Positions 11,161-21,469 of a DNA stretch of 64,000 nucleotides are shown one piece after another. The translations under genes and the position numbers were made by a program. The stretch spans positions 12,895,238-12,959,237 of the forward strand of contig OX463856.1 in the NCBI GenBank assembly GCA_949825065.1, read 5' to 3'. The DNA is from Odontocerum albicorne. Lineage: Eukaryota; Arthropoda; Insecta; Trichoptera; Odontoceridae. The notes under the pieces are model-generated. The model was given only the letters and a program-made list of their open reading frames with translations, did not search any database and was not told where the DNA came from. The first letter of the stretch is position 1, and every line of letters starts with the position of its first letter.

Positions 11161-12800
11161 AAACATTCAGACAGTTTTTTATTTGCTGCTTCTTCATTGT
11201 AAAGCTTTCAATGGGGCCTTATTTTGTCTCCAATAACCATGTAGATGGAGGGGGAATCGAACTGAACAGCTTATAAGTGCTATGTTATAGGGATTAATGA
11301 TAAGCAGCATATGACCACAGAAAAAAATATTAATTCAGATGTTAAAATGCCTAAGAATAAAACTAGTCTGCAAGTGCTATTTGAATCCGACTTCCTCGGG
11401 ATGAAGGCAAGCGTCATATCAACTAGGCCATGGAAGTTGCCACGGAGTTTGTTTACAGTAACCAACAATTATATTTCTCTGTACTTTTACATAGCGAATA
11501 GTTATAAAATTAAAATTGATTTATATGGTGCGCTTTAAGATCACTCTTCTCAAGGGCATGAACAATTGATACTTTTAATCTCAAAAGATATTGAACAAGA
11601 GCGGAAATTTTTATAAATATCAAATTAAAACATGTGAGTGATAGATACTTTCCAAATTTTGTTATATTAGAGAATAATTTAAAAAATGTAAAACACATTT
11701 TAAATCTATAGGTATTTAGTTTACCGGAAGATTTTTATTCTAGTCGATCGGTCACTCACCGTTTCTTCCTAATTTTTCTTACAGCCTCTTAAGATCATGA
11801 TACAATTTTATCTACAAGCCTCTGGTACGGTGCACAAAATGCCTTTGTTCTATGTTGTTGGGCATTCAATACATAGTATTGTATTTTTTGTTGACTAAGT
11901 TTCATGATATATCAACTTTCGCGGCCTCATTTTGTTATTAATTAGAAGTCATCTCGTCTTATTTCTAATGTATTCGTTAGATCTTACATTCAACTCTTCT
12001 GCAGTCGCTTTTGGGTCAAATTACTTTTAAAATAGTCAGTTTTCAAAGTTCAGTAACTTTTGTTGACTTTTAAAAAAAATTACGCAATATAAGTTTATCA
12101 AAGTCATAGATAAACATACTCCCTACTTTTTATAACGTAAAAATGCGTGTAAAAACTTCAGGGGTTCTGAATCTAACCCAAGATCTTAATCCTACTTTTT
12201 ATTTATTGAATCTTGCGGTAGCAAAAACACCAACCCTTCTCAGAAACAATACAAGCTCCTCCACCCCTAGAGATGACAAAGGGAGGAAATTAACGTGAAG
12301 TCCTAATTTCGCAAAGTTTCATTCTCGGGTCATATTCTTGGGGGTTGAAGCTACAATATATTTAGTAAGATATCTATCTGATTCTCTCGTTTGTCTTAAA
12401 TACCTGACTGAAAACTTAGTAAGCTAAAATTCTAAGTTTGCTTTTAATTGCTTGAGTTTAAGGTAACAAATTAGTTTTCAGAAATATCTAAACTTTATTA
12501 CATTGTTAAATGAGTAATATTTGAATTTGTAATATTTATTTCGGAATATGAAATATTTTACTAAATAATTTACAACTTAATTTTATAAATAATCTACAAG
12601 AAGTGATAGTCCTGTTTTATTTATTTTATTTCAATAAACGATCGTGAGATATTAAGTTCAACAATGCAAAAAAAAACGAAAGCTAACAACGCATTAACCT
12701 GATATTAATTATTTAAAGAAATTAATGATCCTAAAATCATAAAGATACATTTATTTTTTAAAGAGTTATGAAAAAAAATTCATATCTTAATTATAAAAGA
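11160..12800. other. Intron, nothing recognised
   Basis: AT-rich sequence with short motif-free open frames on both strands. No tandem array or SINE head seen. Confidence 0.55.
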
Positions 12801-12807
12801 TTCAAGA

Positions 12808-13085
12808 GGATTGTAATTTTTTTAATCAAACACTTTATTCCACTTTATGTAACGGTATAACCCTATCGGGTTCAAGGTTTTCACTTCATTATCAGGGGAG
12901 CACAAACAATACTTCAAGGGAGCACAAATCAAAAAGTCTTGTTTGTGCTCTCCTGATGATGAAGTGAAAACCTTGAAACCGGTAGGGCTATACCGTTACA
13001 TAAAATGGAATAAACAGTATTTGATAAAATAAATTACAATGTCTTAAAACCTCCACAATGTTAATGCCTTAACCATTAATAATAG
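12808..13085. mobile_element. Inverted-repeat element (copy b)
   Basis: Left arm (CAAACACTTTATTCCACTTT ... GGTATAACCCTATCGGG ... TCAGGGGAGCACAAAC) and right arm in inverted order (GTTTGTGCTCTCCTGATGAT ... GAAACCGGTAGGGCTATACC ... GGAATAAACAG ... AAACCTCCACAATGTTAATG). The arms are about 100-150 bp with a short spacer. The left arm lacks its outer part. No ORF; non-autonomous. Confidence 0.8.
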
Positions 13086-13119
13086 TTTCAATGATAATTT
13101 AATGGATTTGTTTTATTTG

Positions 13120-13490
13120 GTTATTTTACATTTTGATATATCTCCTTCGAACCAGCAAAATGAAGGTACTCATGAGTATCCCTGGCAAAAACCTTCGTGA
13201 TAGAGAACGAAACACAGAAATCCGAAGGATGTACGAAGTTGCAGATATTGTCAGATGGGGATGACTGAGAAGAAGGTTCTGGAACGACCATGTATCCAGA
13301 ATGGCGGAACCAAGAGCCGTAAGATGGCCAGGGACAGTATCCCCAAAGCAAGCAGACCTCCAGGACGACCTTCCAAAAGATGGAAAGTCAGCTGACAGTC
13401 GACGCTACAAGAGGGAAACGACGAGGCAGGACCATAACATGCAATCATGTCTAAAAGAAGAGGAAGAAGACGAAGAAGAATATATATTTT
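13120..13490 (+). pseudogene. LINE 3' end with GAA-rich tail
   Basis: Broken frames read LRDRERNTEIRRMYEVADIV and LRRRFWNDHVSRMAEPRAVR, then GRPSKRW in another frame. This matches the post-RT domain (LRDR.RN.EIRRR..V.DIV ... KW.WAGHVARM ... GRP.KRW). It ends in a GAAGAAGAAGAAGA tail at about 13460. No RT core remains. Confidence 0.65.
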
Positions 13491-13499
13491 ACCTACTTA

Positions 13500-13981
13500 C
13501 ATCAAAGAACAAGAGAATAATTTATTAAAAAATTAAACATAATGGCAAAAGAACGTTTTCCTGTGCAGTGGCTCAGTTATGCTTACAAAGTTTATAAAAT
13601 TGTTCAATCCTTAGCTTATTCACTGACATCTGAAAGATTTCGATATAAGAATTATTATTTAAAAACGTGTGAGTGGTGGTGATTTTAACAGCTCAGTTCG
13701 TGAATACGGAACTAAAAATAATCGTAATTCACGATAGCGTAAATAATTGTCAGAGACATTAAATAAAAGTTTGTCAACCAACAAATGGTTTGATATTTTT
13801 CGAGTGTGTAGATAGATCTCTTTTAACACTCAATACCTAAGCATACCCATTAAAAATGTGAGTTAAAGCCATGAGTCAATCCATATTAAAGCCATGAGTC
13901 AATCCATATTCAATCAATCATTTCAAACATTCATACTGATTCTCTGTCATGTAACAAACAATCAAACTATTGGCGAGTTGT
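13500..13981. other. Intron, nothing recognised
   Basis: AT-rich; one 22-bp direct duplication (GCCATGAGTCAATCCATATT) near 13870-13910. No gene. Confidence 0.5.
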
Positions 13982-13993
13982 AATAATACTTAA
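13982..13993. repeat. Target-site duplication, Jockey 3' side
   Basis: AATAATACTTAA, identical to 19534-19545. Confidence 0.88.
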
Positions 13994-14418
13994 CTAGTGG
14001 TTGATAACTTGTTTGGAGTTTCGGTCCGATGGTAGGACACCTTACTCCTTCATCGGATAAGTTCTGACTGTTTTGATATTTTGGAAATTTTGGATCTTTT
14101 TAGGAGTCGGGAAAGGATAGGTTTGTGGTAAATGTTTTGATTTTATGAATGATTATGAGAAATTATAAAACGATTAAATACATAAATAAATGTGATAGTA
14201 TATACATAATATTACATAAGAATATACATTTAGTTGTGTCGTCACACACGAATATATTGAATGGGTGAAAAATAATGGTTATGAATAAAATATAGTACGA
14301 AAGTGAATATAGTATGTAAATATATATAGGTAATTAAGTGGATAAGGAGACGTGTGTGACTTATATAAATATATTAAAAATGTAAAAAATGTTTATTGAA
14401 GGTGGTAAATGCGGTTGC
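13994..14418 (-). promoter_or_regulatory. Jockey 3' UTR with hairpin
   Basis: AT-rich 425-nt 3' UTR. Near its end is a 7-bp stem (TCCGATG/CATCGGA at 14051-14057 and 14025-14031) followed by CCGAAACTCC. It is conserved in the truncated copy. In this type of LINE the RT recognises the RNA 3' end, so this hairpin is a candidate recognition element (inference). There is no poly(A) tail. Confidence 0.6.
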
Positions 14419-17226
14419 CTAAGGGGGTAAACTGTCTTGCGGAGGAGCTGTCGATGAAGGGGTGTCCAGAGTGACGATCGGTGGGTCATTTGGGGGGGTG
14501 ATTACGGTTAAGGAGTGGGGGTTCGGAGGGGCGTTTCGTAATATAGATTTCGGGCGAGTGTGTCTGAATCTGGTGTTGGCGCTGTAGTTATCTAAGGATT
14601 TTATGATTGGGTTGGGATGACAGGATACAGAGCTGTAAAACCTCTCGGCCAGAGCGCGCATATGTTCGGGGATGGTATGTAGTTTGATATCCGCGTGGAG
14701 TCTAGAGTTACGTACTATGTAGGGTGCTTTTAAGATTATGCGGAGGGCTTTGTTTTGAATGACTTGAATGTGATGTAGAGTTGATTTCTTCGCGTGGCCC
14801 CAGACCGGAAGGGCGTAAGTCAGTTGAGGTCTGATGATCGCTTTATAGAGATGGAGTTTAGTGCGCGGGCTCAGTTTGCTGTGTTTGCAGATCAAGGGAT
14901 ATAATGATTTGAGTGTTCCGTGAGCTTTTGATTTTATATTATGGGCGTGTTTGTACCACGAGAGTTTACTATCCAAGGTGAGGCCTAAGTATTTCACGTG
15001 TTTCGTCCATGGGACGCTCTGGCCGAAGAGTTTAAGAGTTCTGACGGGTTCGATATATCTGCGTGAGAAGCGGACAGCAGTGCTTTTGGTAGGATTAATT
15101 TTGATCTTCCATTTGGTGCACCAGCGCTCCAAAATGGGAATGAAGTCTTGCAGTCTATCGTGGGAATCGGACTCATATTTCGATGAAGAGAGGAAGGCTG
15201 TGTCGTCAGCGTATTGCGCGGTGATACAATGTGTGCGTGAAAATTGAGGCATATCGCTCGTGTATATGTTATACAGGATAGGGGACAGCAGTGCACCTTG
15301 GGGTACTCCTGCCAGAATGGGGCGTGGGGATGAGTTTATGCCGTCTATTTTGACGGAGAAGGAGCGATTTTCGAGGAATGATGCGATGATTTGCACTAGT
15401 CTGAGGGGAATACCTGACTTGTGCAGTTTGAATATGAGTCCGTTATGCCAGACTGTGTCGAAGGCTTTCGCCACGTCTAGTGAAAGGAGGGTCGTGAGGC
15501 CTTTGGCTCTGAAGGATTTGATTATGTGTTCTACAACGCGAAGAAGCTGATGGCTGGTAGAGTGTAATGGCCTAAATCCGTGTTGCGAATCTGGGATGAT
15601 GTTGCGTGAGTAAGTTTCGGTGGAGAGACGTTCGAGGATTAATTTCTCGAGCACTTTACCTAGAGTCGGGAGCAGGCTGATCGGTCTGTGATTTTCGGGG
15701 ATAATGTGGCTTTTACCCGGTTTGGGGAACATGATGACGTCGGCGTTTTTGAAAGGGGTCGGAAAGAATTTATGTCGAAGGCAGGCATTGTAGATGGCAG
15801 TAAGGGCGTAAATGGCTTTTTTCGGGAGTTTTTTCAAGGTGAGATTATTGATTTTATCGGGGCCGGGTGCTTTTTTATTAATGAGATTTTTAATGATAGA
15901 TTGTATTTCTATCGGTGAGAAGAAGTCTGTGGTGGGGGGGGTTTGCTCATTTAATATGTCGACGACTGCATTGTCGACCATTATTGAGTGAGAGGGGTCA
16001 GAGAGGTCTGCATTAGGCGAGAATATGTTTGCTAGAGAGTCAGCAAAGGTCTCTGCGCGGTCGCGAGCAGAGAAAACGGGGCCATTTGGTCCTTGAAGAG
16101 AGCTGGGTCGGGAGGGCGTATTTCTAAGGCAGCGCGTTAATTTCCATTTGAGTCCATCATTATATTCGAGGGACTCGACGAAGTCTGACCATTTGTCATT
16201 GCGGAGTTGCTGTAGGAGGTGTTTGATTTTTTTGACTAGTCTGTTGTAGTCGGTCTTATAAGAGGGGACAGCTGTGTTTTGCCACAGTTTTCTGGCTTTG
16301 TTTTTTTCCATAATCAGTATTTTGATATGTGAAGGAAGGGGAAGTTCGGGTTTATCGGCTGGTCTCTCTTTTGAAGAGGATGTGAGAGCGGATTTGATGG
16401 TGGCTGTGAAGTCATTTATAGCGGCGTCTATGGAGTTCGTGTCGGGGAAAGTTGTCGGTATTTTGATGCTGCTGTCGACGTTAATAGCGAAATCGCTCCA
16501 CGAGGTGATGTGTCGCGGAGGGGCTGATGGCGAGAAGGGTGGGAAGCCATCCGTCAGTAGAAGTAATACCGGGTAGTGATCGGATTGAAGTTGGTGAACA
16601 GTCGTGAGATCTGTTTGATAGGGAATGTCGTTATGGACTATGATGTCGATGACATCGGGGCGATGATTGTCTCTTAGTGGATAGATGGTGGGAGACGTGG
16701 GTCCTTCCACGAAGTATCTTTTGCGGGAGGAAATTTCATCGAGTATTCTGCCGTGAGTGTTGGGAGTGCGGCTGTGCCAGAAGTGGTGTTTAGCATTTAG
16801 ATCTCCCGCCATGATGGTGGGGATATTGTCTGCGAGGAATGAGTCAAGTTCAGACTCGACAAGTGGGGAGGTAGGTGGAAGATAAGTCGCGCAAAGTTTA
16901 AGGGGGCCGTGATTGGCGGTGTTCACCACTACGCATGTGGATTCTATGTTAACGGTGGAAGGGGAGGGGATGTGGCAGTGGTCTATTGTGCTTTTGATGA
17001 GAGTTGCGGTGCCGCCTTTTCTGCCGATGAGGCGGTCGTCTCTGTAGCAGTAGTAGTTACGGATGCTGTAACGGTAGCTCGGTTTGAGATGCGTTTCCGT
17101 TATCAGCAACACGTCCAGGTTGTGCTCGAGGAGGAAATCCTCGACCTCGTGTTTGTGTGTTCTGAGGGAACCGTTTGCGTTCCAGAACGCGGCGGATATG
17201 TGTGATGGTTTATAGGTGCGAGCCAT
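14419..17226 (-). CDS. Jockey ORF2: AP endonuclease and reverse transcriptase
   Basis: 935 residues, intact. The N-terminal AP-like endonuclease (about 10-225) nicks the target: WNANG (N16/N18), LITETHL (E44), GDLNAKHHFW (D142, N144) and SDH (215-217) are all present. The reverse transcriptase (about 490-760) has FPKPGK, NHRPISLLP, SLDVAKAFD (D584, motif A), GVPQGALLSPIL (640-651, motif B) and YADD (672-675, motif C). A Jockey-type C-terminal region follows (YALPVWGHA, IQNKALRII) and a proline-rich tail. The start codon overlaps the end of ORF1 by 17 nt, suggesting translation coupled to ORF1 by reinitiation (inference). Length and domain order are usual for the clade. Confidence 0.94.
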   Translation of the reverse strand: MARTYKPSHISAAFWNANGSLRTHKHEVEDFLLEHNLDVLLITETHLKPSYRYSIRNYYCYRDDRLIGRKGGTATLIKSTIDHCHIPSPSTVNIESTCVVVNTANHGPLKLCATYLPPTSPLVESELDSFLADNIPTIMAGDLNAKHHFWHSRTPNTHGRILDEISSRKRYFVEGPTSPTIYPLRDNHRPDVIDIIVHNDIPYQTDLTTVHQLQSDHYPVLLLLTDGFPPFSPSAPPRHITSWSDFAINVDSSIKIPTTFPDTNSIDAAINDFTATIKSALTSSSKERPADKPELPLPSHIKILIMEKNKARKLWQNTAVPSYKTDYNRLVKKIKHLLQQLRNDKWSDFVESLEYNDGLKWKLTRCLRNTPSRPSSLQGPNGPVFSARDRAETFADSLANIFSPNADLSDPSHSIMVDNAVVDILNEQTPPTTDFFSPIEIQSIIKNLINKKAPGPDKINNLTLKKLPKKAIYALTAIYNACLRHKFFPTPFKNADVIMFPKPGKSHIIPENHRPISLLPTLGKVLEKLILERLSTETYSRNIIPDSQHGFRPLHSTSHQLLRVVEHIIKSFRAKGLTTLLSLDVAKAFDTVWHNGLIFKLHKSGIPLRLVQIIASFLENRSFSVKIDGINSSPRPILAGVPQGALLSPILYNIYTSDMPQFSRTHCITAQYADDTAFLSSSKYESDSHDRLQDFIPILERWCTKWKIKINPTKSTAVRFSRRYIEPVRTLKLFGQSVPWTKHVKYLGLTLDSKLSWYKHAHNIKSKAHGTLKSLYPLICKHSKLSPRTKLHLYKAIIRPQLTYALPVWGHAKKSTLHHIQVIQNKALRIILKAPYIVRNSRLHADIKLHTIPEHMRALAERFYSSVSCHPNPIIKSLDNYSANTRFRHTRPKSILRNAPPNPHSLTVITPPNDPPIVTLDTPSSTAPPQDSLPP

Positions 17227-18871
17227 GTTCTTGGATGTAGTTGAGGAGATTCATGGCTTCGGTGATGGCTGATTTTAAATTGTTCAGAATGAGATCGCGA
17301 TTTGGGGGGGGGGCGACGGGCGAAGTGTAATTTTGAGGTGTAGATGACGATAATAGGGGGCGGCGAGTTGCGATGTTCGCATATGACGCGAAGGAAGTGA
17401 CCGGTTTCGATGCACTCTGGGGGGCGTTGGGGAATCGCCGTGTGGCGTTGTTTGCCGAGGGGGCGTTCGAAAGGGGGCGTTCGGGGGCGTTGGTAGAGGG
17501 GCGTTGGTAGATGCCATCCATGAGGGGGCGTAAGGGCTGCGGGGTCTGGAAGTGGTGTTGGGGAGCGATTGAAGGGAGGTTGCTCTTAGGGAAGCGTGGG
17601 CAGCCTCTGAAGTTGGCCGTGTGTGGGCCTCCGCAGTTACAGCAGGTGGCGGGAGTGTCCGCGGACTTCCTGCATTCGGATGTGTGATGGGTTCTACCGC
17701 ATTTCACACAGTTGGCTGGGGCGTGGCAGTTGCCGGCGGAATGGGCGAACTGTTGGCATCGATGACACTGGCCCATGCCTTTGCGCTTGTTCAGCTCCTC
17801 CACTGTGACTCGAATATCGAGTACACCGTGGAGTTCGGTGAAGATGCGCTTTGCGGCAGAGTCCCGTGTCATCTTCACGATGACCATGGGGAGTTCCACT
17901 CGATTACGGTTTTTCATGCGGTACACGTTCTGTACCGGGTAATCGAGGGATTTGAGCTCTGTCATTATGTCCTCGACGCTGATAGGGGTCGGTAGGCCAC
18001 GAATGACGGCTAACAGGGGCTTCTCGTTCTCCAGGTGGTAGGAGTGGTATGGGATGGCGAGAGAGTCGGTGATGTGGACGAGGGAGCGGTAAGCCTCGAC
18101 GGTTTCAGTGGAGATTTTTAAATCTCCGTTGGGCTGAACCTTCGAGGTGAAGTTGATGTTTTGGGACCTGAGTTTGGCTCTCAGGTCTCCGTATTTGTCG
18201 GAATTGTGAAGAACGATGGGGGGGATGCGGTCTTTTTTGACCGGAAGTAGAGGTCGTACGACTGTAATTGAAGGTGGGGCGGGAGCAGCGGGAAGAGGAG
18301 GGCTGAGTGGGCCTCTCATCCTTTTGTTTGTTTGGGTCGCGGTGGCATCATCTGGTTTCGGGTTAGACTGGGGACGAACGAGGGGGGGGCTTACTTGAGA
18401 TTGGAGAGCCCTTTTTCGATTTTTGGCAAAAGATTGCCACTCCATATCTGGAGTATCAGGGATGGTGATTGTTGGTGGGGGATCCATAGTGACAGAGGAG
18501 CGCGGCGGTGTTGGGAGTGAGACAGTTGGCGAGACAGTGGGTGAAACTGGTGAGGGGTTTATGGCCGAGATCGAGGCCTCACCTTTTTTGACGAGCTCGC
18601 GAAGAAGTTTCATTAACTTCATCGTAACTCTTTTGGATGTGTTCTCCATATTGAAGAGCTCGATGGCTTCCTCGAAAGTGGAGATGGTTAAATCAGGGGA
18701 TGTTGAGCGGACCGGAGACATAGCGGGCGATGGTGTAGGCGAGGCCACAGGGACGAAAGCGGGTGTTACTGGTGAAGTTTTTCTGACGATGATACGTGGG
18801 GTTGTGATGTAGAAGTCCGACTTGGCGGACTTGACGGGCTTGATGGGCTTGATGGGCTTGACGGTCTTCAT
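17210..18871 (-). CDS. Jockey ORF1: Gag-like nucleic-acid-binding protein
   Basis: 553 residues, intact. The N-terminus has a KPIKPIKPVK repeat, followed by long Pro/Ser-rich low-complexity segments. Residues of about 215-360 form the RRM/PRE_C2HC-like region typical of Jockey Gag (AVIRGLPTPISVEDIMTELK ... VTVEEL). Three zinc knuckles follow: CHRCQQFAHSAGNC (369-382), CVKCGRTHHTSEC (388-400) and CCNCGGPHTANFRGC (410-424). It binds element RNA and forms the RNP with ORF2. The C-terminal third is again Pro/Asn/Ser-rich. The start was chosen as the first ATG of the open frame; it lies 662 nt from the element's 5' end. Confidence 0.92.
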   Translation of the reverse strand: MKTVKPIKPIKPVKSAKSDFYITTPRIIVRKTSPVTPAFVPVASPTPSPAMSPVRSTSPDLTISTFEEAIELFNMENTSKRVTMKLMKLLRELVKKGEASISAINPSPVSPTVSPTVSLPTPPRSSVTMDPPPTITIPDTPDMEWQSFAKNRKRALQSQVSPPLVRPQSNPKPDDATATQTNKRMRGPLSPPLPAAPAPPSITVVRPLLPVKKDRIPPIVLHNSDKYGDLRAKLRSQNINFTSKVQPNGDLKISTETVEAYRSLVHITDSLAIPYHSYHLENEKPLLAVIRGLPTPISVEDIMTELKSLDYPVQNVYRMKNRNRVELPMVIVKMTRDSAAKRIFTELHGVLDIRVTVEELNKRKGMGQCHRCQQFAHSAGNCHAPANCVKCGRTHHTSECRKSADTPATCCNCGGPHTANFRGCPRFPKSNLPSIAPQHHFQTPQPLRPLMDGIYQRPSTNAPERPLSNAPSANNATRRFPNAPQSASKPVTSFASYANIATRRPLLSSSTPQNYTSPVAPPPNRDLILNNLKSAITEAMNLLNYIQEHGSHL

Positions 18872-19533
18872 GGTTGTTTAGGCGGAAAAACCAGTAAAAG
18901 AAGAATAACGGTAGAAGTAAATGTAAATGTATAAGTGGCTGTGGAGAAAGTATAGGTTAGTTATAATAATAATAAGAGAGATGAACAAATAGATAAATGA
19001 TAGATAAGGTTATGAAGGGTGATGTGAATGAATGAATGAAGTATGGGATGAAGATAGGATGGGAAGAGTTGCCGACCTTATTCAGATTTGCAACTCCGCC
19101 CGAGGAGTGGAAAGGAGTGAGAAGGACAGAACAGTCAGTAGCTTACTTGACGAAGAAGAAGACGACTGGCATGGACCGGAACTCGAAACAAATTATTTCA
19201 CTTGTAACTTTTTTGGAGGCCTGCTCCTTAAACAACGAGAACAAAGTTTAACACTGTTGCCGTGGTGCGGAGATTGTTCTTGCGCATGCGCGGATTGATG
19301 ACGTCACTTTTGGCGTGACGGGCGTGAGCGATATGCGAAGCTTCGGTGGAGGTGGTACTGATTGCGACTGCGCGCGAGCACTTGTACGGTGACAAACGGC
19401 GTAAGCGACCTGCTAGCGACACAATTGACGGGTCTCTGACTGAGACGGATATCTATCGGAACGAACTGTGGAGAGAGCGCGTATGTTTGCGGGTAAAGGC
19501 GACTGCTCCAGAGCAGGTCCGTGACTGGAATCC
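18872..19533 (-). promoter_or_regulatory. Jockey 5' UTR, presumed internal promoter
   Basis: 662 nt, GC-rich in its first half (19250-19533), containing TGACGTCA and GCGCATGCGC motifs. Jockey-clade elements carry an internal Pol II promoter at the extreme 5' end; I infer the same here but cannot place the initiator. Open frames inside on the other strand are shadows. Confidence 0.55.
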
Positions 19534-19545
19534 AATAATACTTAA
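19534..19545. repeat. Target-site duplication, Jockey 5' side
   Basis: AATAATACTTAA, identical to 13982-13993. Confidence 0.88.
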
Positions 19546-19754
19546 TCGCTTAATGATTATAACCAGACAGTTATATTGTCGCGTAGGTCTGGAGGGAGCT
19601 CATAACATACGAGTATATAATAAGAATTGACAATTTTATGCAGTACCAATTAGACTGTTTATTTCGTTTTGCTTATTTTTTAAATTCAATTGCTTTAACA
19701 AACATTCATAATTCCATTACTTGCAAGTTTAATGCAATTAATAGTTTATAAAAT

Positions 19755-21464
19755 TTAAAAATCGATACTCTTAACCATCTATGATATCTGTCATCGTTGT
19801 CGTTGCTGGGCCTCGTAAGAAAAGCCTCTTGTTGGAAAGGGAAGCAGTGTTATCTATTTGACACCTTAGTAGGGCGAAAACACAGTGAAGTTGATGTAAA
19901 TTATTGTTCCGGCCTATAGGGCGCTTAGTGAATCAACTTCAAATAAATCCTTACAGTCTAAACTACAATTTCTGTTTTTTCTCTTCCTTCCGTGGTTGCA
20001 GTCCTAAGACTGGTTTGCAGCAATTTGAACTCTTCTCCTCCATTCCTCCCTGTCCTGTGCGGCTCTTTTTAAGTCTGTATATGTTGAGCAGCGCACGTCC
20101 ACCAACAGGTCCTCCAGGTACTCTCGGCGTGGGCGTCCCCTAGAGTTTGTCCCCTCGGTCATACCCTCCATTATGGCATGCAAGAGGCCCTCTTGTCGTA
20201 TTATATGACCGATCCATCTTGCACGCCTTTCGGACAGGATCCTGAGCAGATGCCTTCCTCCTTCGATTCGTTGGAGAACCTCTTCATTTGTGATGCGGTC
20301 TCTCCAGGAAATTCCTAATAGTCTTCTATAGGACCACATCTCAAAAGCCTCTAGTCTTCGTCTATCTCTTTCGGATAGGCACCATGTCTCGCAGCCGTAC
20401 ATCAAGATACTCCATACATAGGTCTTGATGAGGAGTATTCTCAGTTTTAGGTCTATATTATTTGATTCTATTATTTTCGACCTTTTATTAAATGCAAGTC
20501 TAGCCTGATGTATACGGCTGTTGACCTCGCTCTTGGACCGACCGTCCCATGTTATTTTGCTCCCGAGGTAGACAAACTCCTTGGTGTTCTTTAGTGGTTT
20601 ACCCGACATCACTATTCTCATCTGGTGCTGCGCTCGGCCTACAGTCAGCAGCTTTGTTTTGTCTTTATTTATCTTCATACTGTAGTTATTTTGAAGAATG
20701 CTTTCCATAGTTGTTAAGGCCTCTTGTAGTTCCTCTTCACTTTCAGCAACCATAGCAATATCGTCAGCGAACCTTATCATGTCCACCTTTTGCCCGTGTA
20801 TCTTTACACCTTCTCTGTGACTCATTCTCTCTCTCAATTCGTCAATCGCGCTCTGTATATAGGCGTTAAAAAGAACAGGTGACAGAGAGCATCCCTGCCT
20901 TACCCCTTGTCTTATATTGGCTTCCTTTGTGTCTTCGTCACATCTGATTATAGCGGCCTCATTCTTGTATAGCGCCTGGATTATACGTCTATCTCTGTAT
21001 TTGATATCTATTCTCTTCAAAATCTCGAAGAGTCTTTTCCATTCTACTTTGTCAAAAGCTTTCTCCAGGTATATGAATGCGATGTATGTGTTTTGGTTTC
21101 TTCTTATTCTATTTTCTAGTAGTATTCGTAGAGACAGTACTGCTTCTCTGGTTCCCACACCTCTTCTGAAGCCATACTGGTCTCTGGAAAGGATGTTCTC
21201 TACTTTTGGTTCAATTCTCTTTAGAATGATATTAGTCAGTATTTTTGAGGCATGGGATATTAGGCTAAGAGTTCTGTGTTGCTCACATTTTGTCGTACCT
21301 GCCTTCTTTGGTAATGTGACAATTAGGCATTTCTCGAAGTCCTCTGGTATCTTTCCGGTCTTATATATTGTCTGTATCATTTTAAACAGGGCATCTGTGA
21401 TTCCTTTTCCTGCTGCCTTAATTAGTTCGGCCGGAACGTCATCTAAGTCGTCATCTAGTTTTCT
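19755..21464 (-). mobile_element. 5'-truncated RTE-like LINE
   Basis: Contains the RT and C-terminal domain (20004-21464) and about 250 nt of 3' UTR. The reading frame is open without ATG up to 21464 (DDVPAELIKAAGKG, the usual start of the RT fingers) and is cut by a stop at 21465-21467, close to the truncation. The endonuclease and 5' part are missing. Exact 3' end and target duplication not determined. Confidence 0.7.
20004..21380 (-). pseudogene. RTE-like reverse transcriptase, catalytic Asp lost
   Basis: 458 residues from the first ATG, which is internal; the true frame runs further upstream. Motifs: KKAGTTKCEQHRTLSLIS, QYGFRRGVGT, FIYLEKAFDKV (about 102-112), RQGVRQGCSLSPVLFNAYI (motif B), FADD (204-207, motif C) and YLGSKITWDG. 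The post-RT domain follows: MYGCETWCLSERDRRRLEAF, RRLLGISWRDRITNEEVL, RARWIGHIIRQEG and GRPRREYLEDLL. In motif A the catalytic aspartate (F.DLEKAFD) is Tyr104, a GAC-to-TAC change, so the enzyme should be dead although the frame is long and open. RTE is my best clade guess; L1/Tx1-like is possible. Confidence 0.8.
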
Positions 21465-21469
21465 CTATT

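Larger units (their letters stand above)
13994..19533 (-). mobile_element. Complete Jockey-clade non-LTR retrotransposon, 5,540 bp
   Basis: Read on the minus strand: 5' UTR (19533-18872), ORF1 (18871-17210), ORF2 (17226-14419), 3' UTR (14418-13994). A 12-bp duplication AATAATACTTAA flanks it (13982-13993 and 19534-19545), which fixes both ends and shows insertion by target-primed reverse transcription. Both ORFs are open with all expected catalytic residues, so it may be active or only recently silenced. The 3' end is CCACTAG with no poly(A). It is clearly more GC-rich than its surroundings. It lies antisense within the alkaline phosphatase intron. A near-identical truncated copy is at 5594-6205. 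Confidence 0.93.

Noticed and set aside
15260..18812. Plus-strand open frames of 60-129 codons
   Set aside because: Antisense shadows of Jockey ORF1 and ORF2, open because of the element's higher GC content.
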